Shown here in pieces: positions 17,242 to 27,763 of a stretch of DNA of 64,000 nucleotides (its first letter is position 1; every line of letters begins with the position of its first letter). The notes beneath the pieces were generated by a model. That model made no database searches and was not told the origin of the DNA. It saw only the letters and a list, made by a program, of their open reading frames with translations. The translations under genes and the position numbers were made by a program. Origin of the DNA: JACVRW01 sp963835705 (lineage in GTDB: Bacteria > Actinomycetota > Thermoleophilia > Solirubrobacterales > Thermoleophilaceae); assembly GCA_963835705.1 (NCBI GenBank), contig CAWIGR010000020.1, positions 124,001 through 188,000 of the forward strand, given 5' to 3'.

Positions 17242-19281
17242 ATGCGTCGGATGGCGTTTGCGGTGCTGGCGGTAGCGACCGCGCTGTTCACTGGACTGTT
17301 CACCGCGAGCGTCGCCGGAGCGCAGACTCCAGCCGCCACGATCGATGCAGTCGACTCTCCGGGCCCGGCGTTCCAGCCGCCCAACGTCACCATCACCACC
17401 GGTGAGACCGTGCGCTGGGAGTTCGATCAGGCACTCTCGACGCACACGCTCACGTCGTCCAGCGCCAACTGGACGATCGACGAGACCCGCGACCCCGGCG
17501 GGGCCGCGATCGACCGCACGTTCGGCGAGGCCGGTCTGTACAACTTCTTTTGCCGGATCCACGGCGCCATGAACGGTTCGGTCACGGTCCAGGACGAGCC
17601 CCCCGCGGATCCGCTCGAGAACGTCCTCGTCTTCTCCGAGACCGCCGGCTTCCGCCACGACTCCATTCCCCAGGGGATCGCGGCGATCCAGCAGCTCGGC
17701 CAGCAGAACGACTTCGCGGTGACTGCGACCGAAGACGGTGCGCAGTTCAACGACGCGAACCTTGCGCAGTACGACGCGGTCGTCTTCCTCTCCACCACGG
17801 GTGACGTCCTCGATGACGCCCAGCAGGACGCGTTCGAGCGCTACATCCAGGCCGGCGGCGGCTACGTCGGCATCCACGCGGCGGCCGACACCGAGTACAC
17901 GTGGGGCTGGTACGGCCAGATGCTGGGCGGCTACTTCAAGAACCACCCGCCCGGGACACCGCCGGCGTCGGTCGACATCGAGGACACCGACGAGCCCTCC
18001 ACGGAGACGGTCCCGGTCCGCTGGCCGCGGACGGACGAGTGGTACAACTACCAATCGCCCGACAACCCGTCCGTGGGCGGCGGCGGCGCCGACTACAGCC
18101 CGCGCGACAGCGGCGTGAAGGTCCTCGCGACGGTCGACGAGACGACCTACGACGAGCAGGACGACAGCGCGGGCGCCGACGATCACCCGATCGCGTGGTG
18201 CAGCGAGTTCGACGGCGGCAAGATGTGGTACACGGGCATGGGCCACACCCAGGGCTCGTTCAGCGAGCCCGACTTCCTCGAGCACATCCTCGGCGGCCTG
18301 CAGACCGTGACCGGCGCCGAGGCGTCCGACTGCGGTGAGCCGCGCCAGGCGGAGCCGGAGGCCGAGGACTTCGAGAAGGTCACGCTCGACGACGACACGC
18401 AGAACCCGTTCGAGCTCGACGTCGCCGACGACGGGCGCGTCTTCTACATCGAGCGCGACGGCCGCCTGTTCGTCCTGAACCCCGAGACCGGCCAGAAGAC
18501 GCTGGCGCTCCAGATCCCCGTCGACCAGGCGCAGGAGAACGGCCTGATGGGCCTCCAGCTGGCGCCGGACTTCGCGACCAGCCAGTGGGTCTACCTGACG
18601 TACTCCGAGCTGGACAACGCGACCCGCCAGGACACGCAGGTCGTGGCGCGGTACAGGATGCAGGGAAACACGGCCGATCCGCTCTCGCGCCAGGAGATCA
18701 TCACCTGGGTGGCGCAGCGCGACCAGTGCTGCCACTCGGCAGGCTCGCTGTACTTCGGGCCCGACGGCAGCCTCTACATCTCGACCGGCGACAACACCAA
18801 CCCGTTCGACTCCGACGGCTTCACCCCGATCGACGAGCGGCCCGGCCGCCAGCCGTGGGACGCCCAGCGCACGTCCGCCAACACCAACGACCTCAACGGC
18901 AAGATCCTGCGGATCGTCCCGAACCCCGACACGCCCGGCTACACGATCCCGGCCGGCAACCTGTTCGCGCCGGGCACGGCCCAGACGCGGCCCGAGATCT
19001 TCGCGATGGGCTTCCGCAACCCGTTCCGATTCACGGTCGACCCCGAGACCAGCTGGGTGCTGGTGGGTGACTACGGGCCCGACGCGCCACAGACCGTCGC
19101 CGGGCGCGGCCCGCAGGGCAGCGTTGAGTTCAACACGGTCACCCAGCCCGGCAACTACGGCTGGCCCTACTGCGTCCGCGACAACACGCCGTACAACGAC
19201 TACACTTCCGCAACGGCCCGTCCGGCCCGCTGTTCAACTGCGCGGCCCCGGTCAACAACTCGCCGAACAACACCGGCCTGA
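17242..19281 (+). CDS. Large secreted protein, first part: cupredoxin - ThuA - glucose/sorbosone dehydrogenase
   Basis: ATG at 17242 follows a strong ribosome site (GGGGGAG). A signal peptide (MRRMAFAVLAVATALFTGLF, cleavage near VAGAQT) is followed by a plastocyanin-like copper domain (about residues 30-115; SSTHT-type His and FFCRIHGAMNG), a ThuA-like domain (about 125-365; LVFSETAGFRHDSIPQGIAA, HAAADTEY), and a PQQ-type glucose/sorbosone dehydrogenase propeller (from about 375; CCHSAGSLYFGPDGSLYIS, NGKILRI). An indel near 19206 throws the frame off inside the propeller, so the stop at 19281 is artificial; the protein continues in the other frame. Secreted sugar-acting multidomain proteins of this type are common in soil actinobacteria; the substrate is not known. 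Confidence 0.8.
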   Translation: MRRMAFAVLAVATALFTGLFTASVAGAQTPAATIDAVDSPGPAFQPPNVTITTGETVRWEFDQALSTHTLTSSSANWTIDETRDPGGAAIDRTFGEAGLYNFFCRIHGAMNGSVTVQDEPPADPLENVLVFSETAGFRHDSIPQGIAAIQQLGQQNDFAVTATEDGAQFNDANLAQYDAVVFLSTTGDVLDDAQQDAFERYIQAGGGYVGIHAAADTEYTWGWYGQMLGGYFKNHPPGTPPASVDIEDTDEPSTETVPVRWPRTDEWYNYQSPDNPSVGGGGADYSPRDSGVKVLATVDETTYDEQDDSAGADDHPIAWCSEFDGGKMWYTGMGHTQGSFSEPDFLEHILGGLQTVTGAEASDCGEPRQAEPEAEDFEKVTLDDDTQNPFELDVADDGRVFYIERDGRLFVLNPETGQKTLALQIPVDQAQENGLMGLQLAPDFATSQWVYLTYSELDNATRQDTQVVARYRMQGNTADPLSRQEIITWVAQRDQCCHSAGSLYFGPDGSLYISTGDNTNPFDSDGFTPIDERPGRQPWDAQRTSANTNDLNGKILRIVPNPDTPGYTIPAGNLFAPGTAQTRPEIFAMGFRNPFRFTVDPETSWVLVGDYGPDAPQTVAGRGPQGSVEFNTVTQPGNYGWPYCVRDNTPYNDYTSATARPARCSTARPRSTTRRTTPA

Positions 19282-22200
19282 CCAACCTGCCGCCGGCGAT
19301 CGGCGCCGACGCCTGGATGGGCTACACCGAGCTCGATCCGCGGCACGTGCCCGACCTCGGCGGCGGCGGCGCTCCGACCGGCGGCCCGCGCTACCACTAC
19401 AACCCCGACGGCCCGCCGACCAAGTTCCCCGAGTTCTACGACGACCTGTGGTTCAACGGCGAGTGGAACAACGGCTGGATCAAGACCTTCGAGCTCGGAC
19501 GCCAACGGCGCCGTCACGGACGTCGAGCCGTTCCCGTACCTCGGTCCGGCCGGCTGCCAGCAGAACTCGGGCGCCAACGGGTGCTACAAGCGCCCGATGG
19601 ACATGGACTTCGGTCCTGACGGCTCGCTCTACCTGATCGAGTGGGGCTCGGGCTTCGGCGGCAACAACGCCGACTCGGGCATCTACCGGATCGACTACGT
19701 GGCCGAGGGGCGGCGCCCGATCGCGCACGCCGCCGCGACGCCAGACAACGGCCCCGTGCCGCTGCAGGTCCAGTTCTCGAGCGCAGGCTCGGTCGACCCC
19801 GACGGCACCTCGCTCACCTACGAGTGGGACTTCGACGGCGACGGTGACACCGACTCCACCGAGCCGAACCCCACGCACACCTACACGACGGCGGGCAACT
19901 ACACGGCCACGCTGGTCGTGACCGACCAGTCCGGCCAGACGGGCGCGGACACCGTCCAGGTGACCGCGGGCAACACCGCGCCGCAGTCGTGACGATCGTC
20001 ATCCCCGAGGAGGGCCAGTTCGCCTCCTTCGGCGAGACCGTGCCGTACTAGATCACCGTCACCGACGCCGAGGACGGCTCGACACGAGGCCGGGACGATC
20101 GACTGCGACGACGTCACGCTGAACGTCTCGCTGGGGCACGACGTCCACGCCCACGAGCTGTCAGAGCAGCAGGGCTGCGAGGGCACGTTCCTGACGTCGA
20201 CCGACGCCGGCCACGGCGCCAACGCGAACACCTTCCCGGTCATCGAGGCGGTCTACACGGACGAGGGTGGCGCCGGCGGTGCCGCGGCCCTGACCGGGCG
20301 TGACATCCACCAGCTGCAGCCCAAGCGCAAGCAGGCCGAGTACTTCTCGAGCACCGGCCGCGCGGCCGGCGCCACCGGCGGCGGCGACCCGGGCGTGCAG
20401 ACCGAGAACACGGCCGACGACCGGCGGCGGCGCTGAACATCGGCTTCATCGAGAACGGCGACTACGTCTCGTACGAGCCGGTCAACCTGGAGAACATCCG
20501 GGCGCTGCGCTTCCGCGTGGCCTCCGGCGGCGCGGGCGGCACCATCGAGGTCCGGACCGGCTCGCCGACCGGTGACCTCGTCGCCACCACGCCGATGATC
20601 GCGCCCACGGGCGGCTGGCAGAACTGGACCACGGTCACGCTGCCGATCACACCGCCCGCGGGCACGCACGAGCTGTTCCTCGTGTTCAAGCACCCGACGG
20701 ACCAGGGCGGCCTCATGAACCTCAACTGGTTCGAGGCGGTCGGCGCCGGCGCGGCGGTCAGCGAGGCACCGGAGGTCGCGGCCGCGGCAACGCCGGAGAC
20801 AGGCAACGCACCGCTCACCGTCGCGTTCGACGGCACGGCGACCGACGCCGACTCCGGGCCGGGCCTGACCTACCTGTGGGACTTCGGTGTCTCCGGCACG
20901 ACGGAGGACACGTCGACGCAGGAGGACCCGACGTACACGTACGAGCGGCCCGGCACCTACATGGCGACGTTCACGGCGACCGACGTGGACGGGGCGAAGG
21001 CGAGCGCCTCGGTGCAGGTCCGCGTGACCAGCCCGGACGAGTGCCCGGTGGGCAACGTCGCGCTCGGACGAGTTCGAAGGCAGCCAGCTCGACACCAGCC
21101 GCTGGAGCGTGATCCGGCCCGACGGCACGCGTCCGCCGACCGTCCAGGGCGGCTTCCTGCGCTTCCCGATCGACAACGGCTCGCTCTACGGCCCGGGTAC
21201 GTCCGCGCGCAACATCGTCGTGCAGCCGCTGCCCGAGCGGCGACGTGTCGGTGACGGCCAAGATCGAGACCGAGCCGCTGGTGGAGAACTACCAGCAGGC
21301 CGGCCTGCGCGTCTACCAGGACGACAACAACTGGGCCTCGGTCCACATGATCCAGCGCGGGCGGCTCGCGTGACTTCGAGTTCATCTACGAGAACGCCGG
21401 CACCCCGCGCAACGAGGGCGCCGACAAGCTCGGCGGCATCCCGGCCGACTCGCCGCATGAGTACTGGGTGCGGCTGATCTCCAACGGCAGCGAGCTGACG
21501 GCCGAATACTCGTTCAACGGGAACACGTTCTCGCCCGTCGGCCGGGTCGCGGACATCTCTGGCTGGGGCAACGCGCAGATCGGCCCGGTGGCGCTCTCCG
21601 ACCAGGCGCCGACCCATCCGGTCGCATCGTTCGACTGGATCCGGTTCGACCCCGACGTGCCATCCGGCGGCGGCGGTGGCGGCGGCGGCCAGATCGTCGA
21701 CCAGTTCGACGGCTCGGCGCTGGGGAGCGCCTGGGAGGTCGAGCGACCCGACCAGCTGCTGACCGTCAGCGGCGGCAACCTGAACATCCCGGCGCAGCCG
21801 GGCGACCTCTACGCCGGCCGCAACGACGCCAAGAACCTGACCCTGCGCGACATGCCCGGCGGCGCCTGGGAGGCGACCGCGAAGCTGAACTTCGAGGGCA
21901 CGGCGCAGTACCACCAGGCCGGGCTGATCGTGTACGGCGACGACTCGAACTTCACGAAGCTCGGCCGCATCGCCCACACGGCGGCGGGCGACGAGAAGTT
22001 CGAGTTCATCTACGAGAACGCGGGCACCCCGCGCAACGAGGCCGCGGACTCGACGCGCCAACATCCCGGCGGCGTTCCCGGACGACTTCTACGTCCGGAT
22101 GACGTCCGACGGGACGAACGTGACCGGCGCATACTCGACCGACGGGGCGTCCTGGACCGCCGGTCGGGCGTCCCGGCGCCGCTGCCCGCGAACGCGCAGG

Positions 22201-23870
22201 ATCGGCATGTTCGCGTTCAGCAACGACGGCACGGGCAACCCGGTCGCCGCGTTCGACTCCTTCACCCTCACCGGTGACGAGGTCGGCGGGCCCGCCGGGC
22301 CGAGCCGCGACGACGAGTTCGACGGCGCGGCGCTCGACAAGGATCGCTGGAACGCGATCGTCCGCGAGAATCCCGCGCAGCTACACGGTCGCCGGCGGCG
22401 CGCTGACGATCACGACCGAGCCCGGCGACATCTACACGGGCGACACCAACCCGCCGCCGAACAACTTCATGCTCCAGTCGGCCGACCACGCCGGCGAGGA
22501 CTGGGTGATCGAGACCAAGATCGACCGACACGATCAACGGCGGCTACGGCCAGGGCGGCCTGATCGCCTACGTCGAACGGCGACAACTACGTCAAGCTCG
22601 ACCCGATCACGGACGCCGGGCAACCGCGGATCAACCGCATCGAGCTGCGCTCGGAGGTCGACGGCACGACCTCGACCCGCAGGGCGTACCCGACCCCAGC
22701 CGGCGGGCCAACGGCCCGATCTGGCTGCGGCTGACCAAGGCCGGCAACACCTACTCCGGCGAGTACTCGTTCGACGGCAACACCTGGACCGCCCCGGCGG
22801 GCCCGTCGCGAACGCGATGGCGGACGCCGGACTTCGGCGTCTTCGCGTTCGGCCCGCAGGCCGCGGGCGGTCGGCGACACGGTCGACGTTCGACTACTTC
22901 CTGGTCGACGGCCGTGACGCGAGCGACCCGTGCGAGTGCGGCCGGCCGGAGGCGACAGCTTCGACCGGCGCGCTCGAACAAGACAAGTGGAACGCGATCG
23001 CCGCGAGCGGCGGACAAGTACGCAGGTCAACGGCGGCTGGGTCACCACGACCGTCAACGGCGACATCTACCAGGGCGGCAACCCGGCGGCGACGCCGACT
23101 TCATCCTGCAGGAGCCGACCACGCCGGGGCGGACTGGGTGATCGAGACACACATCGACGCCCACATCGGCGGCGGCTACGAGCAGGGCGGCCTGCATGGC
23201 CTACGCCGACGACAACAACTACGTCAAGTTCGACATCATCTCCGACGACGGGCAGAGGCCGAGTCAACCGGCTCGAGCTGCGCTCCGAGGTCGGCGGGAC
23301 GGTGACCCAGCCGTCGACGGCGGATCCGCAGGTCACCGCCGCGCCGGCGGCCGACCGAGGTCTGGCTGCAGCCTGACCAAGTCCGGCACGACATACACCG
23401 GCGAGTACTCGTTCGACGGAGGCAGGGCCTGGCAGTCCTTCGGCAGCTCGGTCACGAACGCGATGGCCGACGCCGCGCCTTCGGCCTCTTCACGCGGCGG
23501 CGTGAGCAGTCGGCGGCGACACCGTCACGTTCGAGTACTTCTCGCTCAACGGGTCGACGGGCTGCGAGGAGCCGGAGCCGTGAACCAGGCGCCGGTGATC
23601 GAGCGGCGACGCGAGCCCGTCGACGGGCTTCGCCCCGCTGAAGGTCGACTTCACGGTCGACGCGAGCGACGCCGACCGGACGACACGCTGACGTACGCTG
23701 GGACTTCGACGGCGACGGGACACACGACTCGACGCAGCGAGGACCCGACGCACACGTACACCGCAGCGGGCGAGTACGAGGCCGAGGTGACCGTGTCCGA
23801 CGGCGAGATCGAGCGGTCGCGGACGGTCCCGGTGCACGGTGTTCGGGCCGGACGACCGCCGACGCGCGGT
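19207..23870 (+). pseudogene. Large secreted protein, middle part: propeller end - PKD - CBM6 - PKD - DUF1349 repeats, heavily frameshifted
   Basis: Continuous protein homology spread over all three frames. In order: propeller end (ELDPRHVPDLGG, MDFGPDGSLYLIEWGSGFGG), a PKD domain (about 19730-19970), a linker with an in-frame TAG at about 20048 (VPY-stop-ITVTDAEDG), a CBM6-like sugar-binding domain (about 20290-20750; NIGFIENGDYVSYEPVNLEN), a PKD domain (about 20770-21030), four DUF1349/concanavalin-like units (about 21060-21660, 21690-22280, 22310-22910, 22930-23580; recurring FEFIYENAGTPRNE, YSFDGNTW), and another PKD. At least ten single-base changes plus the TAG interrupt it. Many are a surplus G or C beside CG runs, so base-calling error and true decay are both possible. 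Confidence 0.72.
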
Positions 23871-23875
23871 TCCGC

Positions 23876-25408
23876 GTGCTGGTGTTCTCCAAGACCGGGG
23901 GCTTCCGGCACGACTCGATCGACGAGGGCCACCAGGCGATCGAGGCGCTCGGCGCGGAGCACGCGTTCCAGGTCGACCACACCGAGGACGCGACGGCGTT
24001 CCGCGATGCGATCCTGGACCGCTACGACGCGGTCGTGTTCCTGTCCACCACGGGTGACGTGCTCAACGACACGCAGCAGCGGGCGTTCGAGCGCTACATC
24101 CAGGGCGGCGGCGGCTTCACCGGCATCCATGCGGCGGCCGACACCGAGTACGACTGGAACTGGTACGGCCACCTGGTGGGCGGCTACTTCCTGAGCCACC
24201 CACCCGGGACGCCGGCCGCGTCGATCGACGTCGAGGACCGCACGGACCACACCACGCGGCACCTGCCGGCGCGCTGGGATCGCGTCGACGAGTGGTACAA
24301 CTACCGCTCGCCGGACTACCAGGACCCGAACGTCCCCGACGGCGACTACAGCCCGCGCAACGGCGGCGTACACGTGCTCCTCACGATGGACGAGCTCACG
24401 TACGGGGAGGAGGACGGCAACGATCCGGTGGCCGACGACCATCCGATCTCGTGGTGCCAGCGCTACGAGGGCGGCCGATCGTGGTACACCGGCCTGGGCC
24501 ACACCGCGGCATCCTTCTCCGAGAACGACTACCTGCTCCACATCCTCGGCGGCATCGAGATCAGCGCCGGGGCCCAGGGGTCGGACGAGTGCGGCGTGCC
24601 GGAGCCCGGCAACGCGGCACCGACCGTCACGGCTACGGCCGATCCGCGGACCGGGACCGCGCCGCTGACCGTCGCGTTCTCGGCGAACGGCACGGACGCG
24701 GACGGCGACCCGCTGGCGTACTCGTGGGACTTCGATGACGGCGCGACGTCGCTCCGCCAGAGCCCGGACCACACGTACCTCCAGCCGGGCACGTACATGG
24801 CGACGGTGACGGTGACCGACCCGGAGGGCGCCACCGGCACCGCCGCGGTGGAGGTCATCGTCACCAACCCGCCGGGGAACCAGCCGCCGGCCGTCGAGGC
24901 GGCCGGCGATCCGCTCGCCGGCAAGCCGCCGCTGGCGGTCCAGTTCTCGGCGAACGGGACCGACCCCGACAATGACGCCCTGACGTACGCGTGGGACTTC
25001 GGCGACGGCGGCCGGTCGCTCGTGCAGAACCCGAGCCACACCTACACCACGGCCGGGAACTACACGGCGACGGTCACGGTGACCGACTCGCGCGGCGGCA
25101 CCGCAACCGACACGGTGGTGGTGACCGTCGGCAACCAGGCGCCGATCGTCAACGGCTTCCAGGCCGCACCCGCGTCGGGCACGGCGCCGCTGAACGTGAC
25201 GTTCACGGCCGCCGCGTCGGACGCGGACGGCGACGCGCTGCAGTACCGGTTCGACTTCGGCGAGGGCAAGCCGACGAAGTGGAGCACGTCGCCGACGGCC
25301 ACGCACCGGTATACGAAGGCGGGCGTGTACACCGTCACCGTGACGGTGCGGGACGCCGACGGCGCGACGGCGACCGAGACGGTGCAGGTCACGGTCACCA
25401 GGAGATAG
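23876..25408 (+). CDS. Large secreted protein, last part: second ThuA - three PKD domains
   Basis: Open frame of 510 codons continuing the same protein. It begins inside a second ThuA-like domain (LVFSKTGGFRHDSIDEGHQ ... GIHAAADTEYDWNWYGHLVG ... WYTGLGHTAASFSENDYLLH), closely similar to the one at 17.6-18.3 kb, then three PKD domains (about 24610-24870, 24880-25130, 25140-25405), each with YSWDFDDG or YAWDFGDG and HTYLQPGTY or HTYTTAGNY. It ends VTVTRR without anchor or sorting signal. The first codons (RFRVLVF) connect to the preceding PKD in a shifted frame, so 23876 is not a true start. ThuA domains occur in trehalose/sugar utilisation; here they would act outside the cell. Confidence 0.75.
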   Translation: MLVFSKTGGFRHDSIDEGHQAIEALGAEHAFQVDHTEDATAFRDAILDRYDAVVFLSTTGDVLNDTQQRAFERYIQGGGGFTGIHAAADTEYDWNWYGHLVGGYFLSHPPGTPAASIDVEDRTDHTTRHLPARWDRVDEWYNYRSPDYQDPNVPDGDYSPRNGGVHVLLTMDELTYGEEDGNDPVADDHPISWCQRYEGGRSWYTGLGHTAASFSENDYLLHILGGIEISAGAQGSDECGVPEPGNAAPTVTATADPRTGTAPLTVAFSANGTDADGDPLAYSWDFDDGATSLRQSPDHTYLQPGTYMATVTVTDPEGATGTAAVEVIVTNPPGNQPPAVEAAGDPLAGKPPLAVQFSANGTDPDNDALTYAWDFGDGGRSLVQNPSHTYTTAGNYTATVTVTDSRGGTATDTVVVTVGNQAPIVNGFQAAPASGTAPLNVTFTAAASDADGDALQYRFDFGEGKPTKWSTSPTATHRYTKAGVYTVTVTVRDADGATATETVQVTVTRR

Positions 25409-25418
25409 GGACACCCGC

Positions 25419-25450
25419 GAAGGGGGCGTCGCCGACGCGGCGACCCCTTC
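25419..25450 (+). terminator. Hairpin after the large secreted gene
   Basis: Eleven bases after the TAG at 25406-25408, GAAGGGG (25419-25425) pairs with CCCCTTC (25444-25450) and the inner TCGCC pairs with GGCGA, with a 5-base loop and a 3-base bulge. No U-run follows, as is usual for terminators in very GC-rich actinobacteria. Confidence 0.45.
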
Positions 25451-25544
25451 GGCGAGGTGCCCCACGGGATTAGATCGTCGTCGTGCAGGCTGATGTCCCA
25501 CGCCCCCAGCTCGCCAAACCGCGAGGCCGTCAACGTGCTCGGCG

Positions 25545-25625
25545 CGGGTCACCTTCACCGATCCCGAGGGCGCCAAACGGAGCACGGAGCTGCGGATAAC
25601 CGTGACCGGGAGCGGCGGAAGCTAG
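25545..25625 (+). pseudogene. End of a second PKD-type secreted protein (fragment)
   Basis: About 26 codons reading VTFTDPEGAKRSTELRITV and ending TGSGGS with a TAG at 25623. This is the last strand pair of a PKD/Ig-like domain with a C-terminal Gly/Ser tail. It has no start and no beginning of the domain. It is followed at once by a minus-strand ligase tail, the same tail-to-tail arrangement that recurs intact at 26195-26198, so it looks like the left end of a partial duplication of the secreted-protein/ligase junction. Confidence 0.45.
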
Positions 25626-25725
25626 GCCGAGAGAAGCGCGCGCAGGTCGTCGATGGTGTCTGTCTCCTCGGCGCCCTTGTCCGGGCGATAGCGCTTGACC
25701 CGCGCGAAGCGCAGCGCCACGCCGC
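25622..25725 (-). pseudogene. ATP-dependent DNA ligase C-terminal remnant
   Basis: The minus strand reads GGVALRFARVKRYRPDKGAE and then ETDTIDDLRALLSA before its stop, nearly the same as the end of the intact ligase tail at 26195 (GGLALRFARVKRYRPDK, then EADTIDALRALRSG). Only about 34 codons remain; upstream the sequence becomes plus-strand secreted-protein coding without a break. A second ligase fragment of opposite end type lies at 10655-10764. Confidence 0.7.
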
Positions 25726-26198
25726 CGGCAGCTACGAGGCCGTGCTGACGATGACCGAGGCGGAGGGTCTGCAGAGCAGGCGCCCGGTCGAGATCACGGT
25801 CAACACCGCAGGGCGGCGACGTGGCACCGCAGGGCGGCGACCTGGCGGGCGGGACGGAGGCCGCCGCGCTGGTGCGCGTGACCAAGAGCCACGAGGTGGC
25901 TCGCGTGATCAAGCGCGGCCTGCGCTACACGGTCGCCTGCGAGGCGGCGTGCCGCGTGACGTTGACGCTGCGAATCGAGGGCGCCGACAGCCAGCGGCTC
26001 GGCAAGGCCGCGGCCCGCAGCATCGCGGCCGGCGCCTCGCGCGCCTTCGTGTTGCGGCTCGACCGCAAGGTCTGCCGCAACCTCGTCTCCGCGATGCGGA
26101 AGGCGAAGCTGCGCAACCTGCGGGCCACGCTCGTCCTGAAGATCAGGACGGCCGAGGGCACGACCACCGTGCGTAAGGCCGTCGTGCTCCGCCGCTAG
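25726..26198 (+). pseudogene. C-terminal region of a secreted actinobacterial protein, frameshifted
   Basis: Starts abruptly with the end of a PKD/Ig-like unit (GSYEAVLTMTEAEGLQSRRP, then VEITVNTAG), shifts frame near 25805, and ends with an intact 125-codon stretch (from ATG 25821) of the type LRYTVACEAACRVTLTLRIE ... RTAEGTTTVRKAVVLRR. That final beta domain with paired Cys and basic end is a frequent C-terminus of secreted proteins in Thermoleophilia-like genomes. At the frame change lies a 17-bp perfect direct repeat (25804-25820 and 25825-25841). The stop overlaps the ligase stop tail to tail. Confidence 0.5.
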
Positions 26199-27713
26199 CC
26201 CGAGCGAAGCGCCCGCAGGGCGTCGATGGTGTCCGCTTCCCCGGGTTCCTTGTCGGGGCGATAGCGCTTGACGCGCGCGAAGCGGAGCGCCAGGCCGCCC
26301 GGGTAGCGGGTCGACGACTGCACGCCGTCCAGCGCGATCTCGACCACGAGCTCCGGGCGCACCAGCACCGCGATCCCCTCGCGGCCGGTCTCGCGCGCGA
26401 GCAGCTCGTCCGTCTGCCACTCGAGCAGCCCGTCCGTCATCCCCTTGAACGTCTTCCCCACCATCAGGAACTCGCCGGTGCGCGGGTCGCGGGCGCCGAG
26501 GTGGAGGTTCGACAGCCGGCCCTGGCGGCGGCCATGGCCCCACTCGGCTCCGAGCACCACGAGGTCGTAGGTCCGCACCGGCTTCACCTTGCGCCACGCC
26601 TTGCCGCGGCGGCCCGCGACGTACGGCGACGCGGCGTCCTTCACGACGATGCCCTCGTGCCCCGTGGCCAGCGCCTCGTGGAAGGCGCGCTGGGCCACCT
26701 CGGGATCGGATGTCACGACGCTCGGGATCCTGAGGTGCGAGGCGATTAGGTCGAGCCGAGCGGAGCGCTCCTCCAGGGGCGTGTCGAGCAGGTCGTCGCC
26801 CTCGGCGTGCAGGAGGTCGAAGAGGAACGTGACGATCCCCTCGGGCGGCGCGTCCCTGTCGATCTGCGAGACGGTGTCCTGGAACGGAGCCGGCCCGTCG
26901 TCGCTCATCCAGAGCGCCTCGCCGTCGAACACGGCCTGTGCCACCGGCAGGCGGCGCACCGCCTCGACGATGCCCGGGAGCGTGTCCGTGATCTCGTTGA
27001 GGTTGCGGGTGTAGATGCGCACCTCGTCGCCGCGGCTATGGATCTGGATCCGGATCCCGTCGAGCTTCCACTCCACCGATGAGCGGTCGAAGCTCGCGAC
27101 CGCGCTCGGACACGTCCGCGGCGGTGGAGGCGAGCATGGGAAGGATGGGCCGGAAGATCTCGAGCCCCACCTCGCCCAGCCCTTCCTCGCCCTGCGTCAT
27201 CGCGATCTCGGCCGTGCGCGTGAGATCGCCCGAGAGCATCAGCGCACGGCGCGTGACCGCCCCGGGGACCCCGGCCGCCTTGGCGACCGCGTCGACCATC
27301 AACCCGCCGAGCGCCCCCTGCCTCAGCCCGCCCGTGAAGAGCCGCTTGACGAAGTCGGCCTCCTGCTCGGTGGCCCGGCCGAGGAGCTCGCCGAGCGTCT
27401 GCCTGCGCCCGGCCGCCGATCCGCTCCCCGTCGTCCCCTGGACCTCGGTGATCGCCCGATCGAGCTCCCCGATGGTGAGCGAGGCCTCCCCGGCGGGTGC
27501 CCGCTCGAGGCCGTAGATGGTCGAGTAGCCGACCCCGACTCGGCCCTGTCGAGGCGCACCGGCCAGGAAGCCGACGGCCGCCGCGACCTCGTCCGGCTCG
27601 AGCCGGCCCAGCAGCTCGGCCAGGATCGCGACCTTCTCGGAGCGCGAGCTCGTCCCGGTCACCTGGCGCGAGGCAGCGACGACATCGGCGAGCAGGGTCA
27701 TCTGCTGCGACAT
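26195..27713 (-). pseudogene. lig: ATP-dependent DNA ligase, one frameshift
   Basis: N-terminal DNA-binding domain from ATG 27713 (MSQQMTLLADVVAASRQ; EKVAILAELLGRLEPDEVAA) down to about 27110, then in another frame the nucleotidyltransferase core with the adenylated Lys in VEWKLDGIRIQIH, DGEALW, the motif EGIVVKDAASPY and WRKVKP, and the OB-fold end (GGLALRFARVKRYRPDK). A single indel at about 27105-27115 separates them, seven residues before the catalytic Lys. Restored length is about 505 aa, usual for actinobacterial LigB/LigC-type accessory ligases that seal nicks in repair. Two other fragments of ligase paralogs lie in the window. Confidence 0.85.
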
Positions 27714-27763
27714 GGCCACCCAAGTATCCGGTGCGCGGCGCCGAGGTTCTAACGTGCTCACCC

